Shown: positions 1 through 7,674, counted from the first letter of the stretch. The stretch is 17,371 nucleotides of DNA from PWQG01 sp051747985 (GCA_051747985.1 JBNJGU010000039.1:1-17371), one strand, 5' to 3'. Made by a program: numbers and translations. The notes: generated from the letters alone by a model not told the origin.

Positions 1-576
1 TACTACGCATGGGCCCTGCACAATCGGGATCAGCTCATGCCATCCCGTGAACAGCTGCAGGAAGGCGAGGACGCCACCAACCGTTTCCGTGAAAAACATG
101 GCGAGCGCATGAAGGTGTTCTTCGTCGCTCCGGACTACTATGACGACAGACCCAAACGCTGCAGCAATGGCTGGGGCACCACTTTCCTGACCGTGACACC
201 GGAAGGTGATGTGATGCCCTGTCAGAGTGCCGGGGTGATCGAGGGTCTGACGTTTCCCAATGTGAAGCAGGACAGTCTGCATGACATCTGGCACCATTCC
301 GATCTGTTCAACCGGTTCCGTGGTACCGCGTGGATGAAGGAACCCTGCGCAAGCTGCCCGGAGAAGGAGATCGACCTGGGCGGCTGCCGTTGCCAGGCCT
401 ATCTGCTGACCGGAGACGAACGTGCCACGGATCCGGTCTGCGCACTGTCACCCGACCACCATCTGATCGAGGAAGCCATCGCGGCCGCACAGCAACCGGA
501 TGAAGGCGAAACCCGGCCGCTGACCTTCCGTAATCCGGGCAATGCCCGCAAGCTGGAGAAAGAGCATACACCATGA
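1..576 (+). CDS. pqqE: PqqE, PQQ biosynthesis radical SAM enzyme (3' part)
   Basis: This is the C-terminal 191 residues of PqqE; the start lies left of the window. PqqE is the radical SAM enzyme that, with PqqD as chaperone, crosslinks Glu and Tyr of the PqqA peptide in the first step of PQQ synthesis. The radical SAM core is missing. The SPASM auxiliary-cluster domain is visible, with cysteines at partial residues 54, 74, 116, 119, 129, 131 and 147. It has the family pattern EPCASCP, then DLGGCRCQA (Asp125 in the place of the known Asp cluster ligand), then TDPVC. The reading frame is open from base 1. Its TGA overlaps the ATG of pqqC (ATGA at 573-576), so translation is probably coupled. 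I am very sure of the family. Confidence 0.96.
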   Translation, partial: YYAWALHNRDQLMPSREQLQEGEDATNRFREKHGERMKVFFVAPDYYDDRPKRCSNGWGTTFLTVTPEGDVMPCQSAGVIEGLTFPNVKQDSLHDIWHHSDLFNRFRGTAWMKEPCASCPEKEIDLGGCRCQAYLLTGDERATDPVCALSPDHHLIEEAIAAAQQPDEGETRPLTFRNPGNARKLEKEHTP

Positions 577-1295
577 ATCACGCATGGAGCCGAGAAGAGT
601 TTGAACAGCGTCTTCGCGACAAGGGCCGCCTGTACCACATCAACCATCCCTATCATGTGATGATGAATACAGGCCATGCCACCCGCGAACAGATCCGCGG
701 CTGGGTGGCCAACCGCTTCTACTATCAGACCAGCATTCCGATCAAGGATGCCGCCATCCTGTCCAACTGCTCGGACCGCGACGTACGCCGCGAATGGGTG
801 CAGCGCATTCTCGACCATGATGGTCACGGCAATGAAGATGGCGGCATCGAGGCCTGGCTCCGACTGGCGGAGGCTGTCGGTCTGCAACGCACGGAAGTGG
901 AGTCCGCCGAACACGTGTTGCCCGGCGTGCGCTTTGCCTGCGATGCCTATGTCAATTTTGCCCGACGCGCCACCTGGCAGGAAGCCGCCTGTTCATCACT
1001 GACAGAACTGTTCGCGCCGGAGATCCATCAGAACCGGCTCGACAACTGGCCCACGCACTACCCGTGGATCGATGGGGAAGGCTATACCTACTTCCGCAAG
1101 CGTCTGGGCGAGGCGCGCCGTGACGTCGAACACGGACTGCAGGTGACACTGGACCACTTCCGCACCCGCGAGCAGCAGGAATACGCGCTGGGCATACTAC
1201 AGTTCAAACTGGACATCCTCTGGTCGATACTGGATGCCATGCAGATGGCCTATGTACATGGAGAGCCCCCCTTCCACAGCTGCCCCGATGCCTGA
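573..1295 (+). CDS. pqqC: PqqC, pyrroloquinoline-quinone synthase
   Basis: PqqC is the cofactorless oxidase that performs the last step of PQQ synthesis, ring closure and eight-electron oxidation of AHQQ. The 240-residue product is slightly shorter than the usual ~250 and co-linear with the family. Recognisable blocks are HINHPYH near residue 22, the NRFYYQTSIPIKDAAIL-type helix at about 47-63, RILDHDGH at 78-85 and IHQNRLDNWP at 151-160. These contain the conserved His, Arg, Tyr and Lys residues that line the active site. The ATG overlaps the pqqE stop by four bases, and the end overlaps the Nudix gene by eight. Unusually, pqqC follows pqqE; the common order is pqqABCDE. The identity is firm. 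Confidence 0.97.
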   Translation: MNHAWSREEFEQRLRDKGRLYHINHPYHVMMNTGHATREQIRGWVANRFYYQTSIPIKDAAILSNCSDRDVRREWVQRILDHDGHGNEDGGIEAWLRLAEAVGLQRTEVESAEHVLPGVRFACDAYVNFARRATWQEAACSSLTELFAPEIHQNRLDNWPTHYPWIDGEGYTYFRKRLGEARRDVEHGLQVTLDHFRTREQQEYALGILQFKLDILWSILDAMQMAYVHGEPPFHSCPDA

Positions 1296-1899
1296 TGAGC
1301 ACGAACTGCTGCGCCGGGTGAGAGCCTTTCTGGACAGCGATCGCGCCCTCAGTCACCCGTTGCGCCCGGACGTCACCGCCTCACAGCTGGAAAGGATCCG
1401 GGAAGCATCGGTGCTGATTCCGTTTCATATCCCGGCCGGTTTCGATGAACCACAGATCCTGTTGACCCTGCGCCCGACTTACCTGCGCAGCCACGCCGGC
1501 CAGGTCAGTTTTCCGGGCGGCACCAGGGAACCCGCCGACCGGTCTCCACGGGAAACCGCGTTGCGTGAATCGTGGGAGGAAATCGGCACGCCCGCGAAAC
1601 ATATCGAAGTGATCGGTGAACTGGGTCCGGTGTATCTGCCGTCCGGCTACCGCATCACGCCGATCGTGGGCCTGCTGGCCCCGGACACCCGGATCCGGCC
1701 CTGCCCGGTGGAAGTCGAGGCCGTGTTTCATGCGCCGGCCAGGCTGCTGCTGGACCCCGCCAGTTACCAGCGCTCGCGCATGAAGTTCCGTGATCGAGCC
1801 CATGACGTGCTCGAACTGCAGTTTCAACGCTACCGTATCTGGGGCGCCACGGCCGCCATCCTGCATGGCTTCGGAGAGGCCATCCGGTCGGCCGGGTGA
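1288..1899 (+). CDS. Nudix hydrolase, CoA pyrophosphatase (NudL) type
   Basis: This 203-residue Nudix protein most resembles the NudL/YeaB group, which splits coenzyme A and its derivatives into phosphopantetheine and 3',5'-ADP. The UPF0035-type approach to the Nudix box is present: LLTLRPTYLRSHAGQVSFPG, followed by a box ending TALRESWEEIG with the REx2EE metal-binding core. I chose the ATG at 1288 because it gives the normal family length. An in-frame ATG at 1234 would lie deep inside pqqC. The gene overlaps pqqC by eight bases, so it probably belongs to the pqq transcript. No role in PQQ synthesis is known for this family. CoA specificity rests on the motif alone. Confidence 0.88.
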   Translation: MPDEHELLRRVRAFLDSDRALSHPLRPDVTASQLERIREASVLIPFHIPAGFDEPQILLTLRPTYLRSHAGQVSFPGGTREPADRSPRETALRESWEEIGTPAKHIEVIGELGPVYLPSGYRITPIVGLLAPDTRIRPCPVEVEAVFHAPARLLLDPASYQRSRMKFRDRAHDVLELQFQRYRIWGATAAILHGFGEAIRSAG

Positions 1900-1906
1900 T
1901 CCTGAT

Positions 1907-2623
1907 TCAGGCGAACAGCTCGTGGAAGAAGCCGGCCAGTGCCCGTTCGGCCCGGCTGTTGGCAAGCTCGCTGAAGACCGCGCCCGCTTCCGGGTTGTTG
2001 GCCGCGGGATTGGTGAAGGCGTGCTTCGTATTGCCGTAGACATGGACCTGCCAGTCCACACCCGCCTCCGTCATTTCCTGCTCGAATGCCAGCACCTGCT
2101 CAGATGGCACCATGGGATCATCATGGCCATGCAGACAGAGCACCCTGGCCGTGATCGCGGCATTGGGCACATCCCCCTGGCCCAGCAGGCCATGTATGCT
2201 GGCCACACCTTCCACATCGGCGCCGGCGCGCGCCAGCTCCAACACGGCCATGCCACCGAAGCAGTACCCCATGGCAGCCACCCGGTCAGCGTCGACCCGA
2301 TCCATGTCGCGGACCGTGGACAGCGCCGCCTGCATCCGCCGTCGCAATAGTGCCCGGTCCTCCACGAACGGGCGGATCAGCGCCGAATTCCCTTCCACAT
2401 CGCCGGCCTTGCCGAACATGCCCTTGCCGTAGATGTCCAGCGCGAATCCGATATAACCCAGTTCAGCCATCTTCTCGGCCCCGGAACAGGCGAGTTCCCG
2501 CCGTCCGCTCCAGTCATGCGCCACGAGCACGGCGGGACGCGGGGTCGAGATCGACTCATCCCAGGCGAGATAGCCCTCGAGCTCCGTCTCCCCGTCCCGA
2601 TAATCAATATAGGCTGTCTTCAT
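1907..2623 (-). CDS. dienelactone hydrolase family protein
   Basis: This is a cytosolic alpha/beta hydrolase of 238 residues, the normal length for the dienelactone hydrolase family. The triad is visible: nucleophile Cys121 in GYCFGG, Asp169 in HDDPMVP and His201 in KHAF. Cysteine in place of serine is typical of this family. True substrates of such homologues are often unknown, and no chlorocatechol genes lie nearby, so carboxymethylenebutenolidase activity should not be assumed. The ATG at 2623 is preceded by GGGGAG eight bases upstream; longer upstream frames run into the peroxiredoxin gene. It lies 25 bases after the peroxiredoxin gene and is probably co-transcribed with it. Its stop is seven bases from the convergent Nudix stop. 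Confidence 0.92.
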   Translation of the reverse strand: MKTAYIDYRDGETELEGYLAWDESISTPRPAVLVAHDWSGRRELACSGAEKMAELGYIGFALDIYGKGMFGKAGDVEGNSALIRPFVEDRALLRRRMQAALSTVRDMDRVDADRVAAMGYCFGGMAVLELARAGADVEGVASIHGLLGQGDVPNAAITARVLCLHGHDDPMVPSEQVLAFEQEMTEAGVDWQVHVYGNTKHAFTNPAANNPEAGAVFSELANSRAERALAGFFHELFA

Positions 2624-2648
2624 CAGATCGGCTCCCCGCGTCCTGCTG

Positions 2649-3128
2649 TCAGAGATGTTCCAGAATCTTTTCCGCGGCGCTGACATCAACGCCGCCAGCC
2701 GGTTCAACGGCGAGGTGCTCGATGACGCCGTCGTTGACGACCATGGCGTAGCGCTTGCTCCGCGTCCCCATGCCGGCTCCACTGGCATCCATCTCCAGTC
2801 CGAGGGCGGCGGTGAATTCATCATTACCGTCCGCCAGCATCAGGATATTGTCGGCATTCTGTGACTTGCCCCAGGCGTCCATCACGAAAGCGTCATTGAC
2901 CGCCACACAGGCGATGGTATCCACGCCCTTGCCCAGAATGGCGTCGGCCTGGACCACATAACCGGGCAGATGGGTTACCGTGCAACCCGGTGTGAAGGCG
3001 CCGGGCACGGCGAACAGCACCACTTTCTTCCCGTTGAAGACCTCGTCCGTGCTCCTGTCCTCCGGACCATTGCTGCCCATCACCTTGAAAGTGGCCTTCG
3101 GGATGGTGTCGCCCTGCTGTACGCTCAT
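2649..3128 (-). CDS. peroxiredoxin, Prx5/AhpE-like redoxin family
   Basis: This 159-residue thiol peroxidase is of the Prx5 type and reduces hydrogen peroxide and organic hydroperoxides. The active-site block is PGAFTPGCTVTHLPGY, with Pro42, Thr46 and peroxidatic Cys49. A second cysteine, Cys74, lies in TIACVAVNDAF; it may or may not act in resolution. A conserved arginine is found in GTRSKRY near 122-127. There is no fused glutaredoxin domain, so reduction probably depends on separate glutathione/glutaredoxin or thioredoxin. The ATG at 3128 has GAGGAG seven bases upstream. The gene is followed after 25 bases by the dienelactone hydrolase gene. The 69 bases upstream, up to the protease stop, could hold a promoter. 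Confidence 0.95.
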   Translation of the reverse strand: MSVQQGDTIPKATFKVMGSNGPEDRSTDEVFNGKKVVLFAVPGAFTPGCTVTHLPGYVVQADAILGKGVDTIACVAVNDAFVMDAWGKSQNADNILMLADGNDEFTAALGLEMDASGAGMGTRSKRYAMVVNDGVIEHLAVEPAGGVDVSAAEKILEHL

Positions 3129-3197
3129 GTTGTCGCTCCTCGGATCGGAAAATGTGTCCTGATGGTATCAGAATTCCCGAGGCGCGGGACAAGCGAT

Positions 3198-4073
3198 TCA
3201 GGTCCCGTCATCGGCGGCGGTGACCCGGTCAATCCAGTCCTGATGTCGGGAAACACGTTCATACAGGACCACCGCGCCGTACAGCCCCTGGCGCAGTTCG
3301 CTGCCATCTTCTCCGTCACGGGCCAGCTCCCCGACGGCCACGCCCGCCAGCCGCCAGCGCCCCTGCCGCTGGACCAGGGCCGGACCACCGCTGTCCCCGG
3401 TACCGGGAAATCCCTCCAGCGGCAACGCGCCAGAGTCGATGACGGTCGGGTCGTCGAAACGGAATCGCAGTCTCTGCCCGGCATGGATGACCCGGTTGGT
3501 CGCCTGTCGGAAACGACCATCATTCATGAACCGGCCGCCGCTGCCCAGGGCATGAAACCCCCAGCCCACGAATGTCATGACGCGCCCCATCTCCTCCCCG
3601 CCACGATAGAGCGGCATCGGCCGGGGCAGGTCGAGTGCGCGGTCCAGGCGCAGCAGCGCCAGATCGACCTCGGTCCGTCCGGGTGCAGTTCCCCGGGGAT
3701 AGTCACGGTGAACCACTGCTTCGATGACTCGCGCCTCTTGTCCCGACACCTCCACGCTGTAGGGCTGTTGCCCTTCCAGGTGCTCCCCCAGGGAAGTTTC
3801 ACTCAGGCAATGGGCCGCCGTGATGGCCCAGGACGGTCGGATCAGCGTGGCGACACAGCTGCGTTGTCGCTGTCGCGCCTCCAGATAGAATATCGCCGGA
3901 AAATCCGCTTCTCTGGCGAAATACGCATCGTATCCGGTATCATGGCGAATGATGATGGCGCTGGCCGGCAGGGTGACCAGCAGCCCCGCCAGCACCATCA
4001 GGGCGGCACCATTCAATGTGGATGCAGAACGTATCGGGAACACCTGATACAACTCCGGGAGTAGTCTGATCAT
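3198..4073 (-). CDS. secreted S1-family (chymotrypsin-fold) serine protease
   Basis: This is a predicted exported serine protease of 291 residues from the ATG at 4073. The triad is His88 (TAAHC), Asp137 (VDLALLRL) and Ser228 (GTGDSGGPAL). Cys73 and Cys89 match the disulfide around the catalytic His. A hydrophobic segment ending in LPASA at about residue 39 looks like a signal peptide with a signal-peptidase I site. The start is uncertain. A GTG at 4043 has GGAG nine bases upstream and gives a cleaner 29-residue signal; the ATG at 4073 lacks a clear ribosome site. The residue matching chymotrypsin 189 is Phe222, not the Asp of trypsin, so the cleavage preference is unknown. The ATG shares bases with the start of the divergent 55-residue gene. 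Confidence 0.9.
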   Translation of the reverse strand: MIRLLPELYQVFPIRSASTLNGAALMVLAGLLVTLPASAIIIRHDTGYDAYFAREADFPAIFYLEARQRQRSCVATLIRPSWAITAAHCLSETSLGEHLEGQQPYSVEVSGQEARVIEAVVHRDYPRGTAPGRTEVDLALLRLDRALDLPRPMPLYRGGEEMGRVMTFVGWGFHALGSGGRFMNDGRFRQATNRVIHAGQRLRFRFDDPTVIDSGALPLEGFPGTGDSGGPALVQRQGRWRLAGVAVGELARDGEDGSELRQGLYGAVVLYERVSRHQDWIDRVTAADDGT

Positions 4074-4239
4074 GAGCGAAGTACCCGAGGACAAGCCACA
4101 GAGAGAATATGAACGTTCCGGACTCTACCCAAGGCAGGGTAAATCGTTCCGGGTATTCGCCCTGCTTGGCGTACTGCTGCTGGTCATATTGTTCATGGCC
4201 GGAGCCGCCGCGTTGATCGACTGGCTGGTCGATTACTGA
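4072..4239 (+). CDS. small single-pass membrane protein, 55 aa, unknown family
   Basis: This short frame encodes 55 residues. The hydrophilic N-terminal half (MSEVPEDKPQREYERSG...) is rich in Lys, Arg and Glu. One hydrophobic helix follows at about residues 27-48 (FALLGVLLLVILFMAG core), then an acidic end, DWLVDY. Positive charges before the helix predict the N-terminus in the cytoplasm. GGGAG lies about ten bases upstream of the ATG. The composition reads like a genuine membrane protein rather than a random GC-rich frame. Its ATG overlaps the protease ATG on the opposite strand, and its TGA overlaps the stop of the convergent 82-residue gene by seven bases. I do not recognise the family and assign no function. 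Confidence 0.6.
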   Translation: MSEVPEDKPQREYERSGLYPRQGKSFRVFALLGVLLLVILFMAGAAALIDWLVDY

Positions 4240-4481
4240 CCACGCGACTCTCCTTCGGACCCACCACGGGGGCCCTCGCTGTCATCAGCGGACGTCCGCA
4301 GCTCCGGGCGTAGCGACGGACGCAGATTGGGCCGTTGCCGCTTGCGTTTCATTTCACTCTGCACCGTGCCGATCAGTCGGTGGATCATCGCCGCCATGGC
4401 CAGTACCGCAATGACCAACAGCGCCGCAACCAGCCACTGCGCGCCAGTCCAGATGGCGGGATTCATCCATTGTTCAGGCAT
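4233..4481 (-). CDS. small membrane protein, 82 aa, unknown family
   Basis: An 82-residue product with one membrane helix at about residues 14-38 (WLVAALLVIAVLAMAAMIH). A strongly basic stretch follows (KRKRQRP and three LRP/LRPE-like repeats), then a Ser/Glu/Gly-rich hydrophilic end. By the positive-inside rule the C-terminal tail should face the cytoplasm, where the basic patch could touch lipid head groups or nucleic acid. An excellent ribosome site, AAAGGAG, stands six bases before the ATG, so I regard the gene as real. It is convergent with the 55-residue gene and divergent from cheW. I do not recognise the family. Confidence 0.72.
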   Translation of the reverse strand: MPEQWMNPAIWTGAQWLVAALLVIAVLAMAAMIHRLIGTVQSEMKRKRQRPNLRPSLRPELRTSADDSEGPRGGSEGESRGQ

Positions 4482-4487
4482 AACCGT

Positions 4488-4494
4488 CTCCTTT
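4488..4494 (-). promoter_or_regulatory. ribosome binding site of the 82-aa membrane protein gene
   Basis: AAAGGAG on the minus strand lies six bases before the ATG at 4481. It is one of the best ribosome sites in the window and is the main reason for calling this short gene. Confidence 0.75.
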
Positions 4495-4623
4495 TCGTTG
4501 GCAGACCATTATGCGATAGACGGCGGGTACCTTGCCAGTCATGGGCCAACGGCAATTCCTCAAACATTCGCCAGCCCGGCCGATACCTTCCTCAACGCAG
4601 TTTGACCGGATACAGGGCAGGAT

Positions 4624-5097
4624 ATGCAGCAGGCTACCGATCTGAACGCACAGGCCGAGGAGGAACTGGCCGTCGACACGGTGAAGTACGTGACCTTCAC
4701 GCTGGCGGAAGAGAATTACGCGCTGAGCGCCGCGTCAGTGAACGAGGTCTTGCGTCACTCGGAAATCACCCCGGTCCCGGGCGCGCCGGGGTTCGTGCTG
4801 GGCATCATCAATCTGCGGGGCGATGTCGTCACCGTGGTCGATGCACGTCGGGTGTTCGGCCTGTCCCGGGCAGAGGCCACCGGACAGTCACGCATCGTCG
4901 TGATTGAACTGGAGGACTATGTCATCGGCGTGTTGGTGGACCGGGTCACGGCGGTGGTGGACCTGCGGGAGGACCGGATGGAGGCCTCGCCCAATACCGG
5001 CAATGATGCCGCCAACCGATTCATTCAGGGGGTCTACAATGAGGATGACGAAGCCCTGCTGATCCTCGTCGACTTCGCGGCACTGGCTACGATGTAG
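4624..5097 (+). CDS. cheW: CheW-like chemotaxis adaptor protein
   Basis: A 157-residue stand-alone CheW-domain protein. CheW couples methyl-accepting receptors to the histidine kinase CheA (or a PilJ-ChpA type system) at the inner membrane. The domain begins near residue 20 (KYVTFTLAEENYAL) and shows the family's typical blocks: VPGAPGFVLGIINLRGDVVTV at about 51-71, DYVIGVLVDRV at about 99-109 and a final LLILVDFAAL. No other chemotaxis gene is present, so it is an orphan cheW whose partner array lies elsewhere. GGCAGG stands just upstream of the ATG. The end overlaps the mpl stop by eleven bases, tail to tail. The family call is secure; which signalling system it serves is not known. Confidence 0.94.
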   Translation: MQQATDLNAQAEEELAVDTVKYVTFTLAEENYALSAASVNEVLRHSEITPVPGAPGFVLGIINLRGDVVTVVDARRVFGLSRAEATGQSRIVVIELEDYVIGVLVDRVTAVVDLREDRMEASPNTGNDAANRFIQGVYNEDDEALLILVDFAALATM

Positions 5098-6505
5098 CCG
5101 CGTCGGTATCGCGCAGGGCCCGCAGCAATGCATCATGGATACCACCAAACCCGCCATTGCTCATGATCACCACCTGATCGCCCGCACGCGTGTTGGTCGC
5201 CAGATACCGTACGATCTCCGCCGTATCGTCGAATACCAGCGCCGGGGTATCGCCCTGATGGGTCAATGCCTCCAGGTCCAGCACGGTGCCGGTTGGCTGG
5301 AACCAGATGGTCAGATCCGCGGCCCGACAGGCATCCAGTAGCGTTTCCCGGTGCACCCCCATCCGCATGGTGCGGGAGCGCGGTTCGATGACCGCGATCA
5401 GCCGCTGGTCCGCCTGGAAACCACCGAGCCTGGCACGCAGGGTATTGAGGGTCTCCCGGATGGCGGTGGGGTGGTGAGCAAAATCATCATACACCGTGAC
5501 GCCCCGGACTTCGTCCAGCCATTCCAGACGCCGGCGTACACCATTGAACCGGGACAGCGCTTCCGCGGCCACCTCCGGCGACACGCCGACATGGCGGGCA
5601 GCAGCAATCGCCGCGGTGGCATTGGCTACGTTGTGCCGTCCCGTCATCTCCATACTGACCGTCACCTCCGTATCCGGACCATGAAGAAGGAACCGGTCCG
5701 CCGCCGCATTGAGCGGCTCGGCCCACCAACAGCCTTCGTCGGCCACCAGTGGATCACTGCCCGCCATGTCGCCATTGACGGCCAGTGACTGCACTGGCGT
5801 CCAGCAACCCTGCGCCAGCACGCCTTCGACGGCACTGTCCCCCCGGGGCGCAACGATCAGGCCACGGGATGGCACCGTTCGCACCAGATGATGGAACTGC
5901 CGCTGGATTGCCGCCAGATCGGGAAAGATATCGGCATGATCAAACTCAAGATTGTTGATCACCAGCGTACTGGGACGGTAGTGGATGAACTTGGAGCGCT
6001 TGTCGAAGAAGGCGCTGTCATACTCATCCGCCTCCACCACGAAGAAGTCCGAATCGCCGACCCGGGCCGACACCGGAAAATCCCTCAGTACTCCGCCGAT
6101 CAGATAGCCGGGCGCCAGGCCCGCCTGCTCCAGTATCCAGGCCAGCATGGCACTGGTGGTGGTCTTGCCATGGGTACCGGAGACAGCCAGTACCCAGCGT
6201 CCCGGCAGCACATGTCGGGCCAGCCACTCCGGTCCGGAACAATAGTCCAGCCCCTGATCCAGCACATGTTCCACCGCCGGATTACCACGACTCAGGGCAT
6301 TGCCGATTACCACCAGATCCGGGGACGGTCTGAGATCTGCCGGGTCGTACCCCTGCAACACCTCCACGCCCTGCTCTTCCAGCTGCGTGCTCATCGGCGG
6401 ATAGACATTCAGGTCGCTGCCGGTGACGGTGTGACCGAGTTCGCGGGCCAGCAACGCCAGCGACCCCATGAACGTGCCGCAGATGCCGAGAATATGTAGA
6501 TGCAT
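5087..6505 (-). CDS. mpl: Mpl, UDP-MurNAc:L-Ala-gamma-D-Glu-meso-DAP ligase
   Basis: Mpl reattaches the tripeptide released from old murein to UDP-N-acetylmuramic acid, a cytoplasmic peptidoglycan-recycling step. The product has 472 residues, close to the usual ~455. Order of domains: an N-terminal nucleotide-binding fold with GICGTFMGS at 7-15, the Mur-ligase central domain with the ATP loop SGTHGKTTT at 109-117, EFDHADIF further on, and a C-terminal domain with DDFAHHPTAI. The early GxCGTxM motif and the length separate Mpl from MurC. The ATG at 6505 has AGGA six bases upstream. It is divergent from the DUF2390 gene across 48 bases. The call is firm. Confidence 0.97.
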   Translation of the reverse strand: MHLHILGICGTFMGSLALLARELGHTVTGSDLNVYPPMSTQLEEQGVEVLQGYDPADLRPSPDLVVIGNALSRGNPAVEHVLDQGLDYCSGPEWLARHVLPGRWVLAVSGTHGKTTTSAMLAWILEQAGLAPGYLIGGVLRDFPVSARVGDSDFFVVEADEYDSAFFDKRSKFIHYRPSTLVINNLEFDHADIFPDLAAIQRQFHHLVRTVPSRGLIVAPRGDSAVEGVLAQGCWTPVQSLAVNGDMAGSDPLVADEGCWWAEPLNAAADRFLLHGPDTEVTVSMEMTGRHNVANATAAIAAARHVGVSPEVAAEALSRFNGVRRRLEWLDEVRGVTVYDDFAHHPTAIRETLNTLRARLGGFQADQRLIAVIEPRSRTMRMGVHRETLLDACRAADLTIWFQPTGTVLDLEALTHQGDTPALVFDDTAEIVRYLATNTRAGDQVVIMSNGGFGGIHDALLRALRDTDAATS

Positions 6506-6553
6506 GGTCGATCCTGGTGTAAAAGGGCCATTCTACTGGTGTAGGCTGACAAC

Positions 6554-7114
6554 ATGGTACCTGTGACAGGACATTTTGCGCCGGATGGTGATTTTCCCGC
6601 TTTCGCGGCGGCCGTCTATGGGGAACCCGGCGTGGCGGAGAACCTGCTGCGATGGCAGGACGAGCATGCCGCGGACGTCAACCTGTTACTGTTCGCCTGC
6701 TGGTACGCACTGCTGTACGGACCCTTACCGGAATCATTGCTGTTGCGCGCGCTGGACGTGTCGCGAGAGTGGCGCGAGCACATCATCCGGCCCCTGCGGC
6801 AGTGCCGGCGGCGCATGAAGCACTGGCATCCCGGCACGGACCGGATGCCACGACCACCGGAATACGAGGCCCTGCGCCAACGGATCCTGTCCAGTGAACT
6901 GGCCGCCGAAGTGGAACAGGAAAAAGCGTTGCAGTCGCTTTGTGCGCCCCCCGATCCCGCCGCACCCGATCGGCCCGTGTCCGCGCATACGCTGGCAGCC
7001 AATCTGCACGACTACTGCCGGCATGCCGGCATCGACATTCCGGATTGCACGCCACTGGTCGATGCGTCCCTGCGCTGGGCCGGTTCCCGTGTAGCCGCTC
7101 AATCATCCTGCTGA
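6554..7114 (+). CDS. DUF2390 / TIGR02444 family protein
   Basis: A 186-residue cytosolic protein of unknown function. It matches the conserved uncharacterised proteobacterial family TIGR02444 (DUF2390), with the early pattern FAAAVYGEPGVAENLLRWQ, DVNLLLFACWYALLYG and a following arginine-rich helix (RPLRQCRRRMK). The later part is predicted helical and less conserved. No signal peptide or transmembrane helix stands out; the hydrophobic DVNLLLF stretch is part of the family fold. I chose the ATG at 6554, with AGG eight bases upstream. It lies between mpl and ubiX and overlaps ubiX by sixteen bases at the stops. No function should be inferred from this neighbourhood alone. Confidence 0.85.
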   Translation: MVPVTGHFAPDGDFPAFAAAVYGEPGVAENLLRWQDEHAADVNLLLFACWYALLYGPLPESLLLRALDVSREWREHIIRPLRQCRRRMKHWHPGTDRMPRPPEYEALRQRILSSELAAEVEQEKALQSLCAPPDPAAPDRPVSAHTLAANLHDYCRHAGIDIPDCTPLVDASLRWAGSRVAAQSSC

Positions 7115-7674
7115 GGCCCATCCCAGCGCTGGACAATACCCGGATCGATGTCAAACAGATCCAGTACCCGCCCCACCGCATGATCGATCAGATCCTCGAT
7201 GCTCCGTGGGCGGATGTACATGGCCGGCATGGGCGGCGCGATCACCGCGCCCAGCCGCGCCGCGCGCAGCAACAGTTCACAATGTCCGGCATGCAGTGGA
7301 CTTTCCCGTGGCATCAGCACCAGACGCCGCTGCTCTTTCAATGTGACATCCGCCGCCCGCACCAGCAGGTTGTCGGCATAGGCGTTGACGATCGCCGACA
7401 GGGTCTTCATGGAACAGGGGGCCACCACCATCCCGTCGGTGCGGAACGACCCACTGGATATCCGCGCCGCCAGGTCCCGGGGCGAATAGACGTGATCGGC
7501 CAGGGCCTTGACGCCGGCCTGATCGTGGTCGGTCTCCAGCGAGATGTTCAGGCCGGCGCCGCTGCTGATCACCAGGTGCGTCTCCACATCCGGTTCGCGT
7601 TGCAGAACCTCCAGCAACCGGACACCATAGATCAGTCCGCTGGCCCCGGACAGGCCGACAATCAGTCGCTTCAT
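7099..7674 (-). CDS. ubiX: UbiX, flavin prenyltransferase
   Basis: UbiX joins dimethylallyl phosphate to FMN, making the prenylated FMN needed by UbiD decarboxylase in ubiquinone synthesis. The 191-residue length fits the family. The N-terminal FMN loop is GLSGASG at 7-13. VAPCSMKTLSAI at 84-95 and RPRSIEDLIDH at 145-155 are the family's flavin- and dimethylallyl-phosphate-contacting regions, and MPRESPLH at 121-128 is the classic signature. The ATG at 7674 puts the FMN loop at the normal distance from the N-terminus; upstream in-frame codons give non-conserved sequence. The gene stands alone on its strand, divergent from the phosphofructokinase gene across 133 bases. Confidence 0.97.
   Translation of the reverse strand: MKRLIVGLSGASGLIYGVRLLEVLQREPDVETHLVISSGAGLNISLETDHDQAGVKALADHVYSPRDLAARISSGSFRTDGMVVAPCSMKTLSAIVNAYADNLLVRAADVTLKEQRRLVLMPRESPLHAGHCELLLRAARLGAVIAPPMPAMYIRPRSIEDLIDHAVGRVLDLFDIDPGIVQRWDGPQQDD

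Noticed and set aside
399..914. Minus-strand open frame antisense to pqqE and pqqC
   Set aside because: The sense strand encodes highly conserved PQQ enzymes; the antisense product shows no known motif.
1907..2623. Naming the dienelactone hydrolase as a chlorocatechol-pathway enzyme (ClcD/TfdE)
   Set aside because: The Cys-Asp-His triad fits the broad family, but no chlorocatechol dioxygenase or cycloisomerase gene is nearby, so only the family name is justified.
2970..4064. Long plus-strand open frame (364 codons) over the peroxiredoxin start and the protease
   Set aside because: The opposite strand carries the protease triad and the peroxiredoxin N-terminus. The frame's translation is rich in His, Gln, Arg and Gly with no domain pattern, a common artefact of antisense frames in GC-rich genes.
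4505..4516. Shared sequence ACCATTATGC at 4506-4515 and 7760-7769, a possible repeated regulatory site
   Set aside because: Ten identical bases in two intergenic regions, with little further match around them, is weak evidence. It may just be two similar CATAAT -10 boxes for the minus-strand 82-aa and ubiX genes, without good -35 boxes.
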